DNA from: Pseudoduganella danionis | Lineage (GTDB): Bacteria > Pseudomonadota > Gammaproteobacteria > Burkholderiales > Burkholderiaceae_D | Assembly (NCBI RefSeq): GCF_009720775.1 | Contig: NZ_WNKW01000002.1 | Location: forward strand, 310,001-374,000 | Reading direction: 5' to 3' | Length of the DNA: 64,000 bases | Shown here: positions 1-9,153 of the stretch, piece by piece | Layout of the letters: every line of letters starts with the position of its first letter | Numbering within the stretch: the first letter of the stretch is position 1 | The notes under the pieces: generated by a model | What the model was told of the DNA's origin: nothing | The model's database searches: none | Seen by the model: the letters and a program-made list of their open reading frames with translations, nothing else | Program-made: the position numbers and the translations under genes

Positions 1-1461
1 TTGCTGGGCGAGGGCAAGGACATCGGCGACGTGTACGACAAGATGGCGGAAATCGAGCGCCGCTTCCAGCACGACAAACCGGCGCTGGCCTATTACAACC
101 TGAAGGACTGCGAACTGGTCACGCGCATTTTCGCCAAGGCCAATCTGCTCGCCTTCATGATAGAGCGGGCCACGGTGACCGGGCTGCAGGCCGACCATCT
201 GGGCGGTTCTATCGCCGCATTCTCCCACCACTATCTGCCGCGCATGCACCGCGAAGGCTATGTGGCGCCGAACGTCGGCGATGTGGCGGGCGGTGCCTCG
301 CCGGGCGGCTTCGTGATGGATTCCAAACCGGGGCTGTACGATTCGGTGGTGGTGCTCGATTATAAGAGCCTGTACCCGTCCATCATCCGCACCTTTCTGG
401 TCGATCCCGTCGGCCTGATCGAAGGCGAACATGCGAGCGATCCGGCCAGCGTGGTGGCCGGTGTGAATGGCACCGTGTTTTCGCGCCAGCGCCACTGCCT
501 GCCCGAGATTACCACCCAGATCTGGAAGCAGCGCGATGCGGCCAAGCGCGCCAAAAATGAACCGCTGTCGCAGGCACTAAAGTTATTGATGAATTCCTTC
601 TGCGGCGTGCTGGGTGCTACCGAATGCCGCTTCTTCAATCCGCGCCTGATTTCATCGGTCACGCTGCGTGGCCACCAGATGATGAAGCAGACCCGCGAGC
701 TGGTGGAAGCACAGGGCTATGAAGTGATTTATGGCGATACGGATTCGATCTTTATCTGGCTGAAAAAAGAGTACGTCAATGATGAGGCGCTGGCGATAGG
801 CGAGGCGCTGGTCAGCCAGATTAACGCGTGGTGGCGCGAGATGCTGCAGCGTGAGCTGGGGCTGGAGAGCCATCTCGAAATCGAATTCGACACGCACTAC
901 CGTAAGTTCTTCATGCCCACCATCCGTGGTACGGATATGGGCAGCAAGAAGCGCTATGCGGGGCTGACGCTGAACAGCCGCGGCGAGGATGAAGTGATCT
1001 ACCGCGGGCTGGAAGTGGCGCGCAGTGACTGGACGCGGCTGGCGCAGCAGTTCCAGCAGGGGCTGTTCCTGCGCGTCTTCAAAGGCCAGCCCTATGAGCA
1101 GTATATCCGCGACTATGTGCGCAGCACGCTGGCGGGCGAGTACGATGAATTGCTGGTCTACCGCAAGCGCCTGCGCCACCGGCTCGATGAATACAAGGTG
1201 AATGTGCCGCCACAGGTGCGGGCCGCGCGGCTGGCCGACCAGCACAACCAGAGTCTGAAGCGGCCCTTGCGCTACCAGCACGGCGGCTGGATCAGCTACG
1301 TGATGACGACTAGCGGGCCGGAACCGCTGGAAGTGCTGCGCAGCCGGATCGACTACGAGCACTACCTGAGCAAGCAGTTGCAGCCGATTGCTGATTCCAT
1401 CCTGCTGCCGCTGCACGACAATTTCGCCCGTCTGACCACGGCGCAGGCCAGCCTGTTCTAG
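1..1461 (+). CDS. polB: DNA polymerase II (family B), C-terminal part
   Basis: This is the 3' part of a family B DNA polymerase. The reading frame is open at base 1, so the gene starts outside the window and the TTG at base 1 is not its start. About 486 residues are visible, against roughly 780 for a full PolB. The palm motifs are present: DYKSLYPSIIRTF (motif A, near residue 120) and YGDTDS (motif C, near residue 243, with the two metal-binding Asp). Between them, KLLMNSFCGVLGA is motif B. The N-terminal 3'-5' exonuclease domain lies off the window except for a small remnant (YYNLKDCELV). The family does SOS-linked repair and restart synthesis. The next gene is convergent, 25 bp after the stop. 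Confidence 0.95.
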   Translation: MLGEGKDIGDVYDKMAEIERRFQHDKPALAYYNLKDCELVTRIFAKANLLAFMIERATVTGLQADHLGGSIAAFSHHYLPRMHREGYVAPNVGDVAGGASPGGFVMDSKPGLYDSVVVLDYKSLYPSIIRTFLVDPVGLIEGEHASDPASVVAGVNGTVFSRQRHCLPEITTQIWKQRDAAKRAKNEPLSQALKLLMNSFCGVLGATECRFFNPRLISSVTLRGHQMMKQTRELVEAQGYEVIYGDTDSIFIWLKKEYVNDEALAIGEALVSQINAWWREMLQRELGLESHLEIEFDTHYRKFFMPTIRGTDMGSKKRYAGLTLNSRGEDEVIYRGLEVARSDWTRLAQQFQQGLFLRVFKGQPYEQYIRDYVRSTLAGEYDELLVYRKRLRHRLDEYKVNVPPQVRAARLADQHNQSLKRPLRYQHGGWISYVMTTSGPEPLEVLRSRIDYEHYLSKQLQPIADSILLPLHDNFARLTTAQASLF

Positions 1462-1486
1462 GCCGCGCCGGGCAGTACGGCTACGC

Positions 1487-3082
1487 TCAGGCCTTGCGCA
1501 GCAGCGGGCGGTCGTTGGCGGCTGCGTGATCGAGTTTGAACACGGCCATGGCCTGCGCCACGCTGCGGCTTTGCTCGGCCAGCGTGCCGGTGGCTGCTGC
1601 CGCTTCCTCGACCAGCGCCGCATTGCGCTGGGTGATATCGTCGATGTTGACCACGGCCTGATTGACTTCCTTGATGCCCTGTACCTGTTCGCGCGTGGAA
1701 GTGGTGATTTCATCCATCACCTGCGTGACCTTCTGCACCGAGTAGATCACATCGCTCATGGTGGAGCCGGCCGAATTGGTCAGCTGGGTACCCGCGCTCA
1801 CCTTTTCGATCGACTGGTCGATCAGGGCCTTGATTTCCTTGGCCGCGTCGGCCGAGCGCTGTGCCAGTGCCCGTACTTCGCTGGCCACCACGGCAAAGCC
1901 GCGGCCCTGCTCACCGGCCCGTGCCGCTTCCACGGCAGCGTTGAGGGCGAGGATATTGGTCTGGAATGCGATGCCGTCGATGATGCCAATAATATCCAGC
2001 ACCTTGTTGGACGAGGTGCTGATCTCGTTCATGGTGGAGACTACCTGCGCCACGATATTGCCGCCTTGTTCCGCCACGGCCGAGGCGCGGGCTGCCAGTT
2101 CATTGGCGCTGCTGATGCTACCTGCGCTTTGCTGCAGGGTGGAGTTGAGCTGCTCCATGCTGGCCGCCGTCTGCTGCAGGCTGGAGGCCTGCGATTCCGT
2201 GCGGTCCGACAGGTCCAGATTGCCGCTGGCGATCTCGCTGGTGGAGGCGGAGATTTTCTCGAAGCTCAGGCGGACGTCGCCGATGATGCTGTGCAGGTTC
2301 ACATTGGTCTGGCGTATCGCGGCCATCAACTGACCCATTTCATCATTGCGACGGATTTCGATTTTGCTGGCCAGATCGCCGCCGGCCATCTTGCGGGCCG
2401 AAACGGTGGCAAAGCGCAGCGGACGCACCACGCTCACATACAAGGCACGCCAGAAATTCAGCGCAATGACGGCGCCCAGCAGGGCGGCGCCCGTCATCCA
2501 CGGGCTGGCATCGTTGGCAAAGAAGACGGCGGCGAACAGCAGCATGAGCGTCGCCAGTATGAGCGCATTGAGCCGGGTGGTGGTATGGATGCCCAGTTTG
2601 CTGGCTTCCTTGAGTCGCGCATACCAGTGAGTCTCGACGGCACAGCCATTGACGATGGCCAGGCGGCGCGGATTGCCCGCTTTGAATTGCTGATACAACT
2701 GGTCTGCGGCGCGCACCTGTTCGCGACTGGGCTTGGTCCGCACCGACATATAGCCGGTGGGCTGGCCCCGTTCGATGACGGGCGTGACGTTGGCCAGCAC
2801 CCAGTAGTAATCGCCATTCTTGCAGCGGTTTTTCACCATGCCGGTCCAGGGCATGCCTGACTGGATGCAGCGCCACATATCGGCGAACGCTTCGGTCGGC
2901 ATATCGGGGTGGCGCAGGATGTTTTGTGGGGCGCCTATCAGCTCGCTTTCCGTATAGCCGCTGACTTCGACAAAATAGGGGTTGGCAAAAGTGATGTTGC
3001 CGCGCATATCCGTGGTGGAAACGATGGTGCGGCCATCGGCGATCAGATGCTCATTCTGTGTGACAGGTAGATTGGTACGCAA
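1487..3082 (-). CDS. Aer-like PAS methyl-accepting chemotaxis protein
   Basis: This is a chemoreceptor for energy or redox taxis. An N-terminal PAS domain (about residues 20-125, with NPYFVEVSGY and RTKPSR motifs) is followed by a hydrophobic pair of segments (about 170-215), a HAMP region and a cytoplasmic signalling domain. The signalling hairpin tip (IDGIAFQTNILALNAAVEAA) is intact. There is no periplasmic sensor domain, so sensing is presumably cytoplasmic through PAS, as in Aer. There is no C-terminal CheR-tether pentapeptide. I chose the TTG at 3082 (MRTNLPVTQNEH) because it has a good GGGG ribosome site 7-8 bases upstream and Aer proteins start with RxNxPVT. An ATG at 3127 would add 15 residues that look unlike the family. 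No che genes are nearby, so it is an orphan receptor gene. Confidence 0.9.
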   Translation of the reverse strand: MRTNLPVTQNEHLIADGRTIVSTTDMRGNITFANPYFVEVSGYTESELIGAPQNILRHPDMPTEAFADMWRCIQSGMPWTGMVKNRCKNGDYYWVLANVTPVIERGQPTGYMSVRTKPSREQVRAADQLYQQFKAGNPRRLAIVNGCAVETHWYARLKEASKLGIHTTTRLNALILATLMLLFAAVFFANDASPWMTGAALLGAVIALNFWRALYVSVVRPLRFATVSARKMAGGDLASKIEIRRNDEMGQLMAAIRQTNVNLHSIIGDVRLSFEKISASTSEIASGNLDLSDRTESQASSLQQTAASMEQLNSTLQQSAGSISSANELAARASAVAEQGGNIVAQVVSTMNEISTSSNKVLDIIGIIDGIAFQTNILALNAAVEAARAGEQGRGFAVVASEVRALAQRSADAAKEIKALIDQSIEKVSAGTQLTNSAGSTMSDVIYSVQKVTQVMDEITTSTREQVQGIKEVNQAVVNIDDITQRNAALVEEAAAATGTLAEQSRSVAQAMAVFKLDHAAANDRPLLRKA

Positions 3083-3292
3083 TGGTTTTCCCCTGAAGCT
3101 TATCGTTGGGCTATGCCGCATCGTCAAATTGTCCAGGACATTTTTTGCGTTGCGGGACGTGGTGCGATATGCACTAGGGGGTGAATTTTACATCAATAGT
3201 ATCAATTTCGAGATTATTTTTGATGAAAACGAATTAAATGCCAAATTTAATTAATTTGATTTATGACTTTCTCTTAGGGAATGCGGCATGGG

Positions 3293-5050
3293 CTAGTGCT
3301 GCGCAGCATCGTGGTTGGCAAGCTCGGCCAATGCTGCATAGAGCTGATCGGGAGCCACAGGCTTGTGCAGCAGCGGTACGCCTGAGGCGCGGGCTTCGCG
3401 CAGCCGCACCGGCGCCGTATCGCCCGTGACGAGCAGGGCAGGCAACTCGCGGCCGAGCTGGGCACGCAAGGTGGCGATGGCTTCGGCCCCCGTGCGTTGC
3501 GCACGCAGGCGGTAGTCGCTGATGATGATGTCGGGCGGCACTTGCGCGCTGAGTTCGAGCGCGCTGTCCAGGTCTTCGGCCACCATGCACAGGCAACCCC
3601 ATTGGGCCAGTAGATGCTGCATGGCGCTGCGCACGGCCTGATCGTCGTCGATCACCAGCACGCGCAAGCCCAGCGTGGGGCGCTCCTGCGGGCGCTTGCG
3701 GACATGGCGATGCAACGGTGCCTGCTGCGCCAGCGGAATACGCAAGCGGAACACGCTGCCGCGGCCCGGCTGGGAAACCACGCTGAGCGGGTGGCCCAGC
3801 AATTGTGCCAGGCCGCGTGCTATCGACAGACCCAGCCCTAGACCTTTCTGGCGGTCGCGTTCAGGATTGCCCAACTGATGAAACTCGAGGAAGATGTTTT
3901 CCTGCTGCTCGGCGGCGATGCCTATGCCGGTGTCCCAGACTTCCAGCAAGGCGTGGTCACGCCGGCGCCGGCAGGCCACCAGTATGCCGCCACGCTCCGT
4001 GTAGCGCACCGCATTCGAGACCAGATTGCGCAGTATCAGTTCCAGCAGCGCGGGGTCGCTATACAGCGCCACCGTGCTATCGCGCGTGCGGTACAGCAGC
4101 CCCTTGGCATTGGCCTGCGGCGCCAGTTCGCTTTCTATTTTGGTCAGCAGGGTTTGCAACTGGAATGCTTCCGGCTGGGGATCGACCACGCCTGCTTCGA
4201 TCCGTGAAAAGTCCAGCAGGGTGTGCAGCATTTCCGCCGAGGCCAGGCCGGCTGCGCGGGCATTGCCGAGAATTTCCTGTTGCTCAGGCGTGAGGGCAGA
4301 GCGTGCCAGCACTTCAAGAAACAGCGACTGGGCGTGGATGGGCTGGCGCAAGTCATGGCTGGCGGCGGCCAGAAAGCGTGATTTGGCATGGTTGGCCTGT
4401 TCTGCTGCCACGCGTGCGTCGCTGGCGCGCGCGCTTTCCACTTTCAGCATTTCGATCAAGTCGATATTTTCAAAGCGCAGTTCTATCGCTGCCCGGGTGG
4501 CACGCGCGCTGTTATAGCCCTGCGACAGCAAGCTGCCCAGATAGGCCAGTGCCGCCACGCTGAGGGCCTGATAAGCCAGTTCGCCCATGGTCCACGCTTT
4601 CAGCGCCAGCATGCCCAGCTCGCCAACGCAGAACACCACGAAGACTGGCAGCACGGGCGACAGCAGCGACATGGAATTGCCTACGATGCCGGACAGGACG
4701 GCAATCACCAGTACGCTGGCGGGGGCGGCCTGCGGATCCAGCCCCACCCACGCCAGTGCGCCCCAGGCGATGCCATCGATGGCATTCAGCAGCAGCAGGC
4801 GGCGTACCAGTGCGGGCACCTGCGCAGGCAAGATGGGTTGTGCCAGCAGGCGCTGCGCATCCCAGGTAGCAAAGGTCTTGGAACTGATGACGGCGATGGC
4901 CCAGCACAGCACGGTGAACTTGCCGTGGGCCGGCTCCAGCGTATAGGCCAGCGCGAGCGCGACCACGATGGCCGGCCAGAGCGAGCTATACATATTGCGC
5001 AACAGCAGAGTGATCTGTTCCGCCTGCAGCTGGGGTGCGTTGGTGCTCAT
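3293..5050 (-). CDS. Membrane hybrid histidine kinase with C-terminal receiver
   Basis: This 585-residue hybrid sensor kinase has about five to six hydrophobic segments in its first 190 residues and no obvious periplasmic domain. A coiled linker follows, then HisKA with the phospho-acceptor in ASHDLRQPIHAQ (about residue 230). The HATPase domain shows NLVSNAVRYT (N box), WDTGIGIA (G1) and GLGLGLSIARGLA (G2). A C-terminal receiver domain has the acidic pair VLVIDDD, the phospho-Asp in IIISDYRL and the Lys in LLHKPV. The ATG at 5050 starts one base after the stop of the upstream LuxR-type regulator, so the two genes are co-transcribed and probably translationally coupled. A longer reading from 5083 would overlap that gene and is not needed. 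The signal sensed cannot be read from the sequence. Confidence 0.9.
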   Translation of the reverse strand: MSTNAPQLQAEQITLLLRNMYSSLWPAIVVALALAYTLEPAHGKFTVLCWAIAVISSKTFATWDAQRLLAQPILPAQVPALVRRLLLLNAIDGIAWGALAWVGLDPQAAPASVLVIAVLSGIVGNSMSLLSPVLPVFVVFCVGELGMLALKAWTMGELAYQALSVAALAYLGSLLSQGYNSARATRAAIELRFENIDLIEMLKVESARASDARVAAEQANHAKSRFLAAASHDLRQPIHAQSLFLEVLARSALTPEQQEILGNARAAGLASAEMLHTLLDFSRIEAGVVDPQPEAFQLQTLLTKIESELAPQANAKGLLYRTRDSTVALYSDPALLELILRNLVSNAVRYTERGGILVACRRRRDHALLEVWDTGIGIAAEQQENIFLEFHQLGNPERDRQKGLGLGLSIARGLAQLLGHPLSVVSQPGRGSVFRLRIPLAQQAPLHRHVRKRPQERPTLGLRVLVIDDDQAVRSAMQHLLAQWGCLCMVAEDLDSALELSAQVPPDIIISDYRLRAQRTGAEAIATLRAQLGRELPALLVTGDTAPVRLREARASGVPLLHKPVAPDQLYAALAELANHDAAQH

Positions 5051-5051
5051 G

Positions 5052-5663
5052 CTAGCCGACCAGACCCCGGGTCCGCGCTGCAAACGCGGCCTCGGCGCGG
5101 CTGCTCACCCCCAGCGCCGCCAGGATGGCCTGTACATGGCCTCTTACCGTGTTTTCCGACAGGTGCAGGCGCTGGCCTATCAATTTGTTGGATAGCCCCT
5201 GACAGAGCAGTGCCAGTACTTCGCACTGGCGGGCCGTCAGGCGCGCGGCGCTATCGCCTTGCTCGGCAGGGTCGGGATGGGGCGCGAGGCGCTGGCCAGC
5301 CAGCGCCGTTCTGACTGTCTCGAGAAACTGTGGCGCCGGTGCCGCTTTGGAGAGGAAGCTGTGGGCGCCCCTTTCCATGGCCGAGCGTTCTGTGCTCACG
5401 CTGCTATCGGCCGAGAGCACGATGACGGGGCAGTCTGGCCACTGGCGCGCCAGCAGCGTCATGCCGTCCAGCCCGTTCAAACCTGGCATCTGTATGTCGA
5501 GCAATATCAGTTGCGGTGCCACGCTGCGCCGGCCACCGGCCAGCGCCTCGTCGAGGCTGGCCGCTTCGCGGATCTCGGTATCGCTGAGGGCATTGGCCAG
5601 CATCAGGCGCAGGCCGGCGCGGAACAGGGCATGGTCGTCTATGAGCAGGATGGTGCAATTCAT
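5052..5663 (-). CDS. LuxR/NarL-family response regulator
   Basis: This two-domain regulator of 203 residues begins with a receiver (LLIDDHALFRAGLR, phospho-Asp in LILLDIQMPGLNG, conserved Ser/Lys in VLSADS and FLSKAA). It ends with a NarL-type helix-turn-helix (LTARQCEVLALLCQGLSNKLIG, then LSENTVRGHVQAIL). It is the first gene of a two-gene unit with the hybrid kinase that starts one base downstream, so it is the likely DNA-binding output of that system. Its target genes are not evident; the divergently placed PEP-CTERM gene is a candidate only by position. Confidence 0.92.
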   Translation of the reverse strand: MNCTILLIDDHALFRAGLRLMLANALSDTEIREAASLDEALAGGRRSVAPQLILLDIQMPGLNGLDGMTLLARQWPDCPVIVLSADSSVSTERSAMERGAHSFLSKAAPAPQFLETVRTALAGQRLAPHPDPAEQGDSAARLTARQCEVLALLCQGLSNKLIGQRLHLSENTVRGHVQAILAALGVSSRAEAAFAARTRGLVG

Positions 5664-5806
5664 GGGTTTGATTTGTGTTGTCCTCCCTGCCGGCGCCCCA
5701 GATGGGACATCAAAACGGTCTGAATGGACTATTTATTTCCTAATCATATCAAAATATCATGAACACCTGACAGATAAACAAGTAATTCACCTGAAAGGAA
5801 ATCAAG

Positions 5807-6367
5807 ATGAAGAAGATCGCTCTTGCACTGCTGTTGAGCATGTCCGCAATCTTTAGCGCCCATGCAGATGTGGTCAATCCTGCCGTGGAAATCGCGCTGG
5901 TGAAGTCGGTCGGTACGACGGACCAGTGGAGTGCCGGTTTCGGCAACACCCTTAACAAGGGATCGGATGCCTGGTTCACGGACACTTATATTTTTACCCC
6001 TGAGATGGCTGGCAAGTTCAAAGTCAATGGTGGCGTGTTCAACATCTATTCGAGCATGGCCCAGTCGGTCGCGTTCGATTGGGTGACGCTGAACGACGTC
6101 AAATTGACGCTGAAGCATAGCTACGATGCCGATCTGGGTCAGGGGTTCTATTCGGCTGCGCTGGGTAACACCTGGATGACCGGTCCGCTGAAACTGGTGG
6201 TGCACGGTTTTGCCGGTGGTGAAGCGCCGGCCTTCTCGGCATCCTATGTTGGTACCCTGAATGTGCGCGGCATTGCCGCTGTACCGGAACCAGAAACCTA
6301 CGCCATGCTGGTGGCTGGTCTGGGTCTGGTGGGCCTGATGGCCCGCCGCCGCAAGCAAAGTGTTTGA
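5807..6367 (+). CDS. PEP-CTERM exported protein, FxDxF-like
   Basis: This exported protein of 186 residues has a clear signal peptide (MKKIALALLLSMSAIFSAHA) and a C-terminal PEP-CTERM sorting signal: the VPEPETYAML motif, a hydrophobic stretch and a basic end (ARRRK). The segment WFTDTYIFTPEMAG matches the start of the FxDxF-type PEP-CTERM family, whose members are about this size. In known systems EpsH/exosortase recognises the tail, cleaves it and delivers the protein to the surface or an extracellular matrix; no exosortase gene lies in this window. The ribosome site GAAAGGAAATCAAG precedes the ATG. A strong terminator follows at 6420-6460, so this is a single-gene transcript. Confidence 0.88.
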   Translation: MKKIALALLLSMSAIFSAHADVVNPAVEIALVKSVGTTDQWSAGFGNTLNKGSDAWFTDTYIFTPEMAGKFKVNGGVFNIYSSMAQSVAFDWVTLNDVKLTLKHSYDADLGQGFYSAALGNTWMTGPLKLVVHGFAGGEAPAFSASYVGTLNVRGIAAVPEPETYAMLVAGLGLVGLMARRRKQSV

Positions 6368-6419
6368 TTCCCGGCATTAGACTCGCCTGGATTGAGCTGG
6401 CCTCCGTGCCAGCGTTCCG

Positions 6420-6460
6420 CCGGCTGCGCATGGTACACATGGGCAGTCGGTGTTTTTTTT
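6420..6460 (+). terminator. Rho-independent terminator after the PEP-CTERM gene
   Basis: The arms 6420-6432 and 6438-6450 pair at 12 of 13 positions (one G-T pair counted, one mismatch) around a 5-base loop. A TG and eight T residues follow. Confidence 0.85.
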
Positions 6461-6606
6461 GTGGGCATCAAAGGCAGCCGGCCCGGTTGGTGAACAAGCG
6501 GCTGGCTACTTTGCCCGGGCATAGTTGAATTTTTTGAGTGGGCCGTGTTACTGTCTGGCATATTTTGCGGCGGGCCCTGTTGGCTAGCTGCGCCTTTGCC
6601 CCAGAC

Positions 6607-7167
6607 ATGAACACGCCTGTTACGCCTTTCCGCCTCAATCTTTACATGGTATTGGCTACCATAGGCCTGCATGGCCTGGTGATGGTCGCCAATGAATTAT
6701 TCTTCCGGCGTACCGAATTTTTACAGGGGATAGGCTGGATCTATATTCCGGCCGGAACTCGCTTGTTGTGTACGCTGCTGTTCGGCCGCGCAGGCGCCGT
6801 CGGTTTGCTGATTGCGGGCTGGTTTGCCTGCTACTGGTATTACTTTCCCGGCGATGTTATGCGTGCGACCACGGGAACGATAGCAGGCGCTATCGGGCCT
6901 TATCTGGTCTACGTGATCGCGCAGCAGCGCTACGGCTTGCAGGCGTCCCTGACCAATCTGACGCCGAGGCGCCTGCTAGTCTGTGCCGCCGGATGTGCGC
7001 TTGCCAGTCCGCTGTTACACCACATCTGGTTTGCCCTGCACGGCGATGACCATCTGTTGCCGGGGTTTTTAGTAATGTTCGTCGGCGACCTGGTGGGGGC
7101 GCTGATCGTGCTGTACACGGCAAAAGCGATACTTGCATCACTCCCGCAGCCGCGCCGGCTCCAGTAA
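6607..7167 (+). CDS. Multi-pass membrane protein of unknown function
   Basis: I do not recognise this 186-residue protein with confidence. Five or six hydrophobic segments can be counted (for example LYMVLATIGLHGLVMVANEL, GAVGLLIAGWFACYWYYF, GTIAGAIGPYLVYVI and FLVMFVGDLVGALIVLY), with short loops and a basic, Pro-rich C-terminus. The layout resembles the integral-membrane sensor (MASE1-like) segment that usually precedes kinase or GGDEF domains, here without an output domain. That resemblance is a weak inference. The ATG at 6607 is chosen over an in-frame GTG at 6538, whose 23 extra residues are not membrane-like; neither has a strong ribosome site. Confidence 0.6.
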   Translation: MNTPVTPFRLNLYMVLATIGLHGLVMVANELFFRRTEFLQGIGWIYIPAGTRLLCTLLFGRAGAVGLLIAGWFACYWYYFPGDVMRATTGTIAGAIGPYLVYVIAQQRYGLQASLTNLTPRRLLVCAAGCALASPLLHHIWFALHGDDHLLPGFLVMFVGDLVGALIVLYTAKAILASLPQPRRLQ

Positions 7168-7252
7168 GGTCTAGCGGATGTGCTAATATTTACAACAGTT
7201 CGGCCGCTGTGCGGTCGATTATTACAGCGTGGTTCTCAATTGCCTCATAACT

Positions 7253-7603
7253 ATGCCTAAACGTCCCGCCGATATCTATATGCGCTTTCTGCAACTGGCT
7301 GACGCCTTGCGCGGTCTGCCGTCGCTGCCACCGCTCGACCCACTGGAAGAGCGCATATTGGCGATTGTTGCCAAGGCCAGTCAGGAGGAGCAACGCTTGT
7401 CAGTGCGTGACATGATGGGGAAGAAAGAACTAGGTGCCCCGGCAACGGTACATAACCGGCTGACCTCGATGCGGGAGAAGGGCTGGTTGATATTGGCAGA
7501 TACCGAGGACACGCGACGCAAGCAGGTTGAGCTGACGCAAGCGGCCCTGCTGTATTTTGACAAGCTGTCGAAATGCATGTTGCAGGCTGCGAAACAGGGC
7601 TAG
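7253..7603 (+). CDS. Winged-helix (MarR-like) DNA-binding protein
   Basis: This 116-residue protein carries a winged helix. RILAIVAKASQEEQRLSVRDMM and APATVHNRLTSMREKGWL form the HTH, and the wing DTEDTRRKQVELT resembles MarR/DtxR-type wings; a C-terminal helix follows that could dimerise. No ligand or metal site can be read. The ATG at 7253 (MPKRPADIYMR) is preferred to the GTG at 7229 because the charged start is typical, but the ribosome site is weak in both cases. It lies at the left edge of the AT-richer accessory stretch. The small ORF 70 bp downstream could be co-transcribed with it. Confidence 0.65.
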   Translation: MPKRPADIYMRFLQLADALRGLPSLPPLDPLEERILAIVAKASQEEQRLSVRDMMGKKELGAPATVHNRLTSMREKGWLILADTEDTRRKQVELTQAALLYFDKLSKCMLQAAKQG

Positions 7604-7672
7604 TCGGTACTTAATTCGTCTTGCTATATACTCAAATTGCTCTAAAATATGTAGCAATATTATCGAGGGGAG

Positions 7673-7867
7673 TTGGACGTGGACACTGGTGTGCAGGACG
7701 GCCCGTCAGCACAGGATGTGGTTATTGAGCTCGCGTATGCCAAATACATGGCAGCACTGGCGACTCACACGCGCCGACCGCTGGCGCCGTTTTCCGGCGA
7801 CGGGCGCGACTGCCTGCTGGTTTCGGCGCTGCCAACTGGACCCATGCCGGATAAGCCAGCCCAATAG
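7673..7867 (+). CDS. Small hypothetical protein
   Basis: This possible gene of 64 codons (62 if the GTG at 7679 is used) follows a purine-rich site, GAGGGGAG, placed better for the GTG than for the TTG at 7673. The product is acidic at the start (VDTGVQDGPSAQDVV), has an amphipathic middle (IELAYAKYMAALATHTRRP) and a Pro-rich end. I do not recognise it. Support is the ribosome site, uninterrupted GC-rich codons and its place just after the winged-helix gene. It has no long homologous motif visible and could be spurious. Confidence 0.35.
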   Translation: MDVDTGVQDGPSAQDVVIELAYAKYMAALATHTRRPLAPFSGDGRDCLLVSALPTGPMPDKPAQ

Positions 7868-8121
7868 CTAGTGTTCGGGCAATACATTGCTGTACTACAC
7901 AGACCTGCCTCTGCAAATGTCAGGCACCGCGGCAGTTCCGGTCAACTGATGAGCCACACTATAAGTCTGCGGGTATTAATAGATTAGGCAGAAAAAATAT
8001 GGGCGAGCTAGAAATCTGGCCGTACATACTCTCTGCCCGGTTTTGCTAGCTGAACCCGCCCACAGGCCAGTTCAAACTAGCAATTCCACAAGAAGAATCA
8101 AGCGCTTAAAATGCAGCAGCC

Positions 8122-9153
8122 TTAGCGCGCAAATATTGCCTCGCCGATCTTGCCGGGATATTCCCCCTGTTTTTCTGCTTCGGAATATACGGTCAAGATC
8201 CATTTCATTTCCGTATTATCCTTCGCGAACGCCAGCGCCGTATCCCCTTTACTATCTGCACCACCGGGACGAATCGCGCATGCCGCAAGGAATAGCCTCA
8301 CCGTCAAAAAATCATTCCTGCGCGCAGCGTCAACAAATTGATCTTGGTCAAAGAACTTGAAGCCCATAGAAGTGAGTTCTTTGCGTGCCCCTATTAGCGA
8401 CAAGTCGATGCCGCCATCAATGTGACGTTGTGCAGTCTGAACCGGAGCGGGTGACTTCGCCGGTGCAGGGATGGCATTTTGCTGTTCTCGGGCAGCAATT
8501 TCGGCCTGAGTCAGTGGTGGAATTAATTGCGCTACTGCGGCTTTATCAGGTTCCTCGACGGGCATACCCGGCGCCTCGATGCGTGCCACCAGTGTGGTCG
8601 GCAATAATTTGCGAATGTCTGCAATATTTTCCTTGAGTTGACTGGTGATACGCTCGCCATCACTGCCTCGGATGGATTTGGTGATGCCGTTGAATAGACC
8701 TCCGGTCAAGGACTCGGTCTTGCGTATCACATGGAAAATGATATCGACCTTCACCCCGCCTTGGAATGCAAATAGACAGGCATGAAGTGCTTCGCGATTG
8801 AAGTAAAACGCATTTTGCACGGGGGGCGGCGTCTTGGTAATCTCGGCATAGGAATTGTCACAGACATAGTCTGTAGCAGGGCTGCCTTGAATGATTACAG
8901 ACTTCTCGACCGGCGAATCTGGCCTTGCCGGTACTGGCGAAGGGAGAGGATGAAAATTGAGACTGGTAGGAATACTAAACTGGCTCAGGGCATTTTTTAC
9001 CATCTCTGCAGTCTGCTGAGGAGACGCGTCGCGGATAACCAGAACAGCTTTGCCCGTCTGGATATTTAGCTCATCGCGGATATCCTTGGCTTGCGCAAGG
9101 GGAAGCAGTGCAGTGGTGACAGCAATAAATAATAAGGATTTCGCTTTTTTCAT
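8122..9153 (-). CDS. Secreted protein of unknown function, ankyrin-like tail
   Basis: This 343-residue protein has a clear signal peptide (MKKAKSLLFIAVTTALLPLAQA), so it is exported. The body contains TGKAVLVIRDASPQQ near the start, one conserved-looking Cys pair region (DYVCDNSYAEI and HACLFAFQGGV) and a Pro-rich linker (IPAPAKSPAPVQ, about residues 230-242). The C-terminus (FVDAARRNDFLTVRLFLAA, then ADSKGDTALAFAKDN) reads like one or two ankyrin repeats. I do not recognise the central domain. Base composition is more AT-rich than the core genes. It stands alone, with an AT-rich non-coding stretch upstream separating it from the divergent DUF4214 lipoprotein. Confidence 0.75.
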   Translation of the reverse strand: MKKAKSLLFIAVTTALLPLAQAKDIRDELNIQTGKAVLVIRDASPQQTAEMVKNALSQFSIPTSLNFHPLPSPVPARPDSPVEKSVIIQGSPATDYVCDNSYAEITKTPPPVQNAFYFNREALHACLFAFQGGVKVDIIFHVIRKTESLTGGLFNGITKSIRGSDGERITSQLKENIADIRKLLPTTLVARIEAPGMPVEEPDKAAVAQLIPPLTQAEIAAREQQNAIPAPAKSPAPVQTAQRHIDGGIDLSLIGARKELTSMGFKFFDQDQFVDAARRNDFLTVRLFLAACAIRPGGADSKGDTALAFAKDNTEMKWILTVYSEAEKQGEYPGKIGEAIFAR

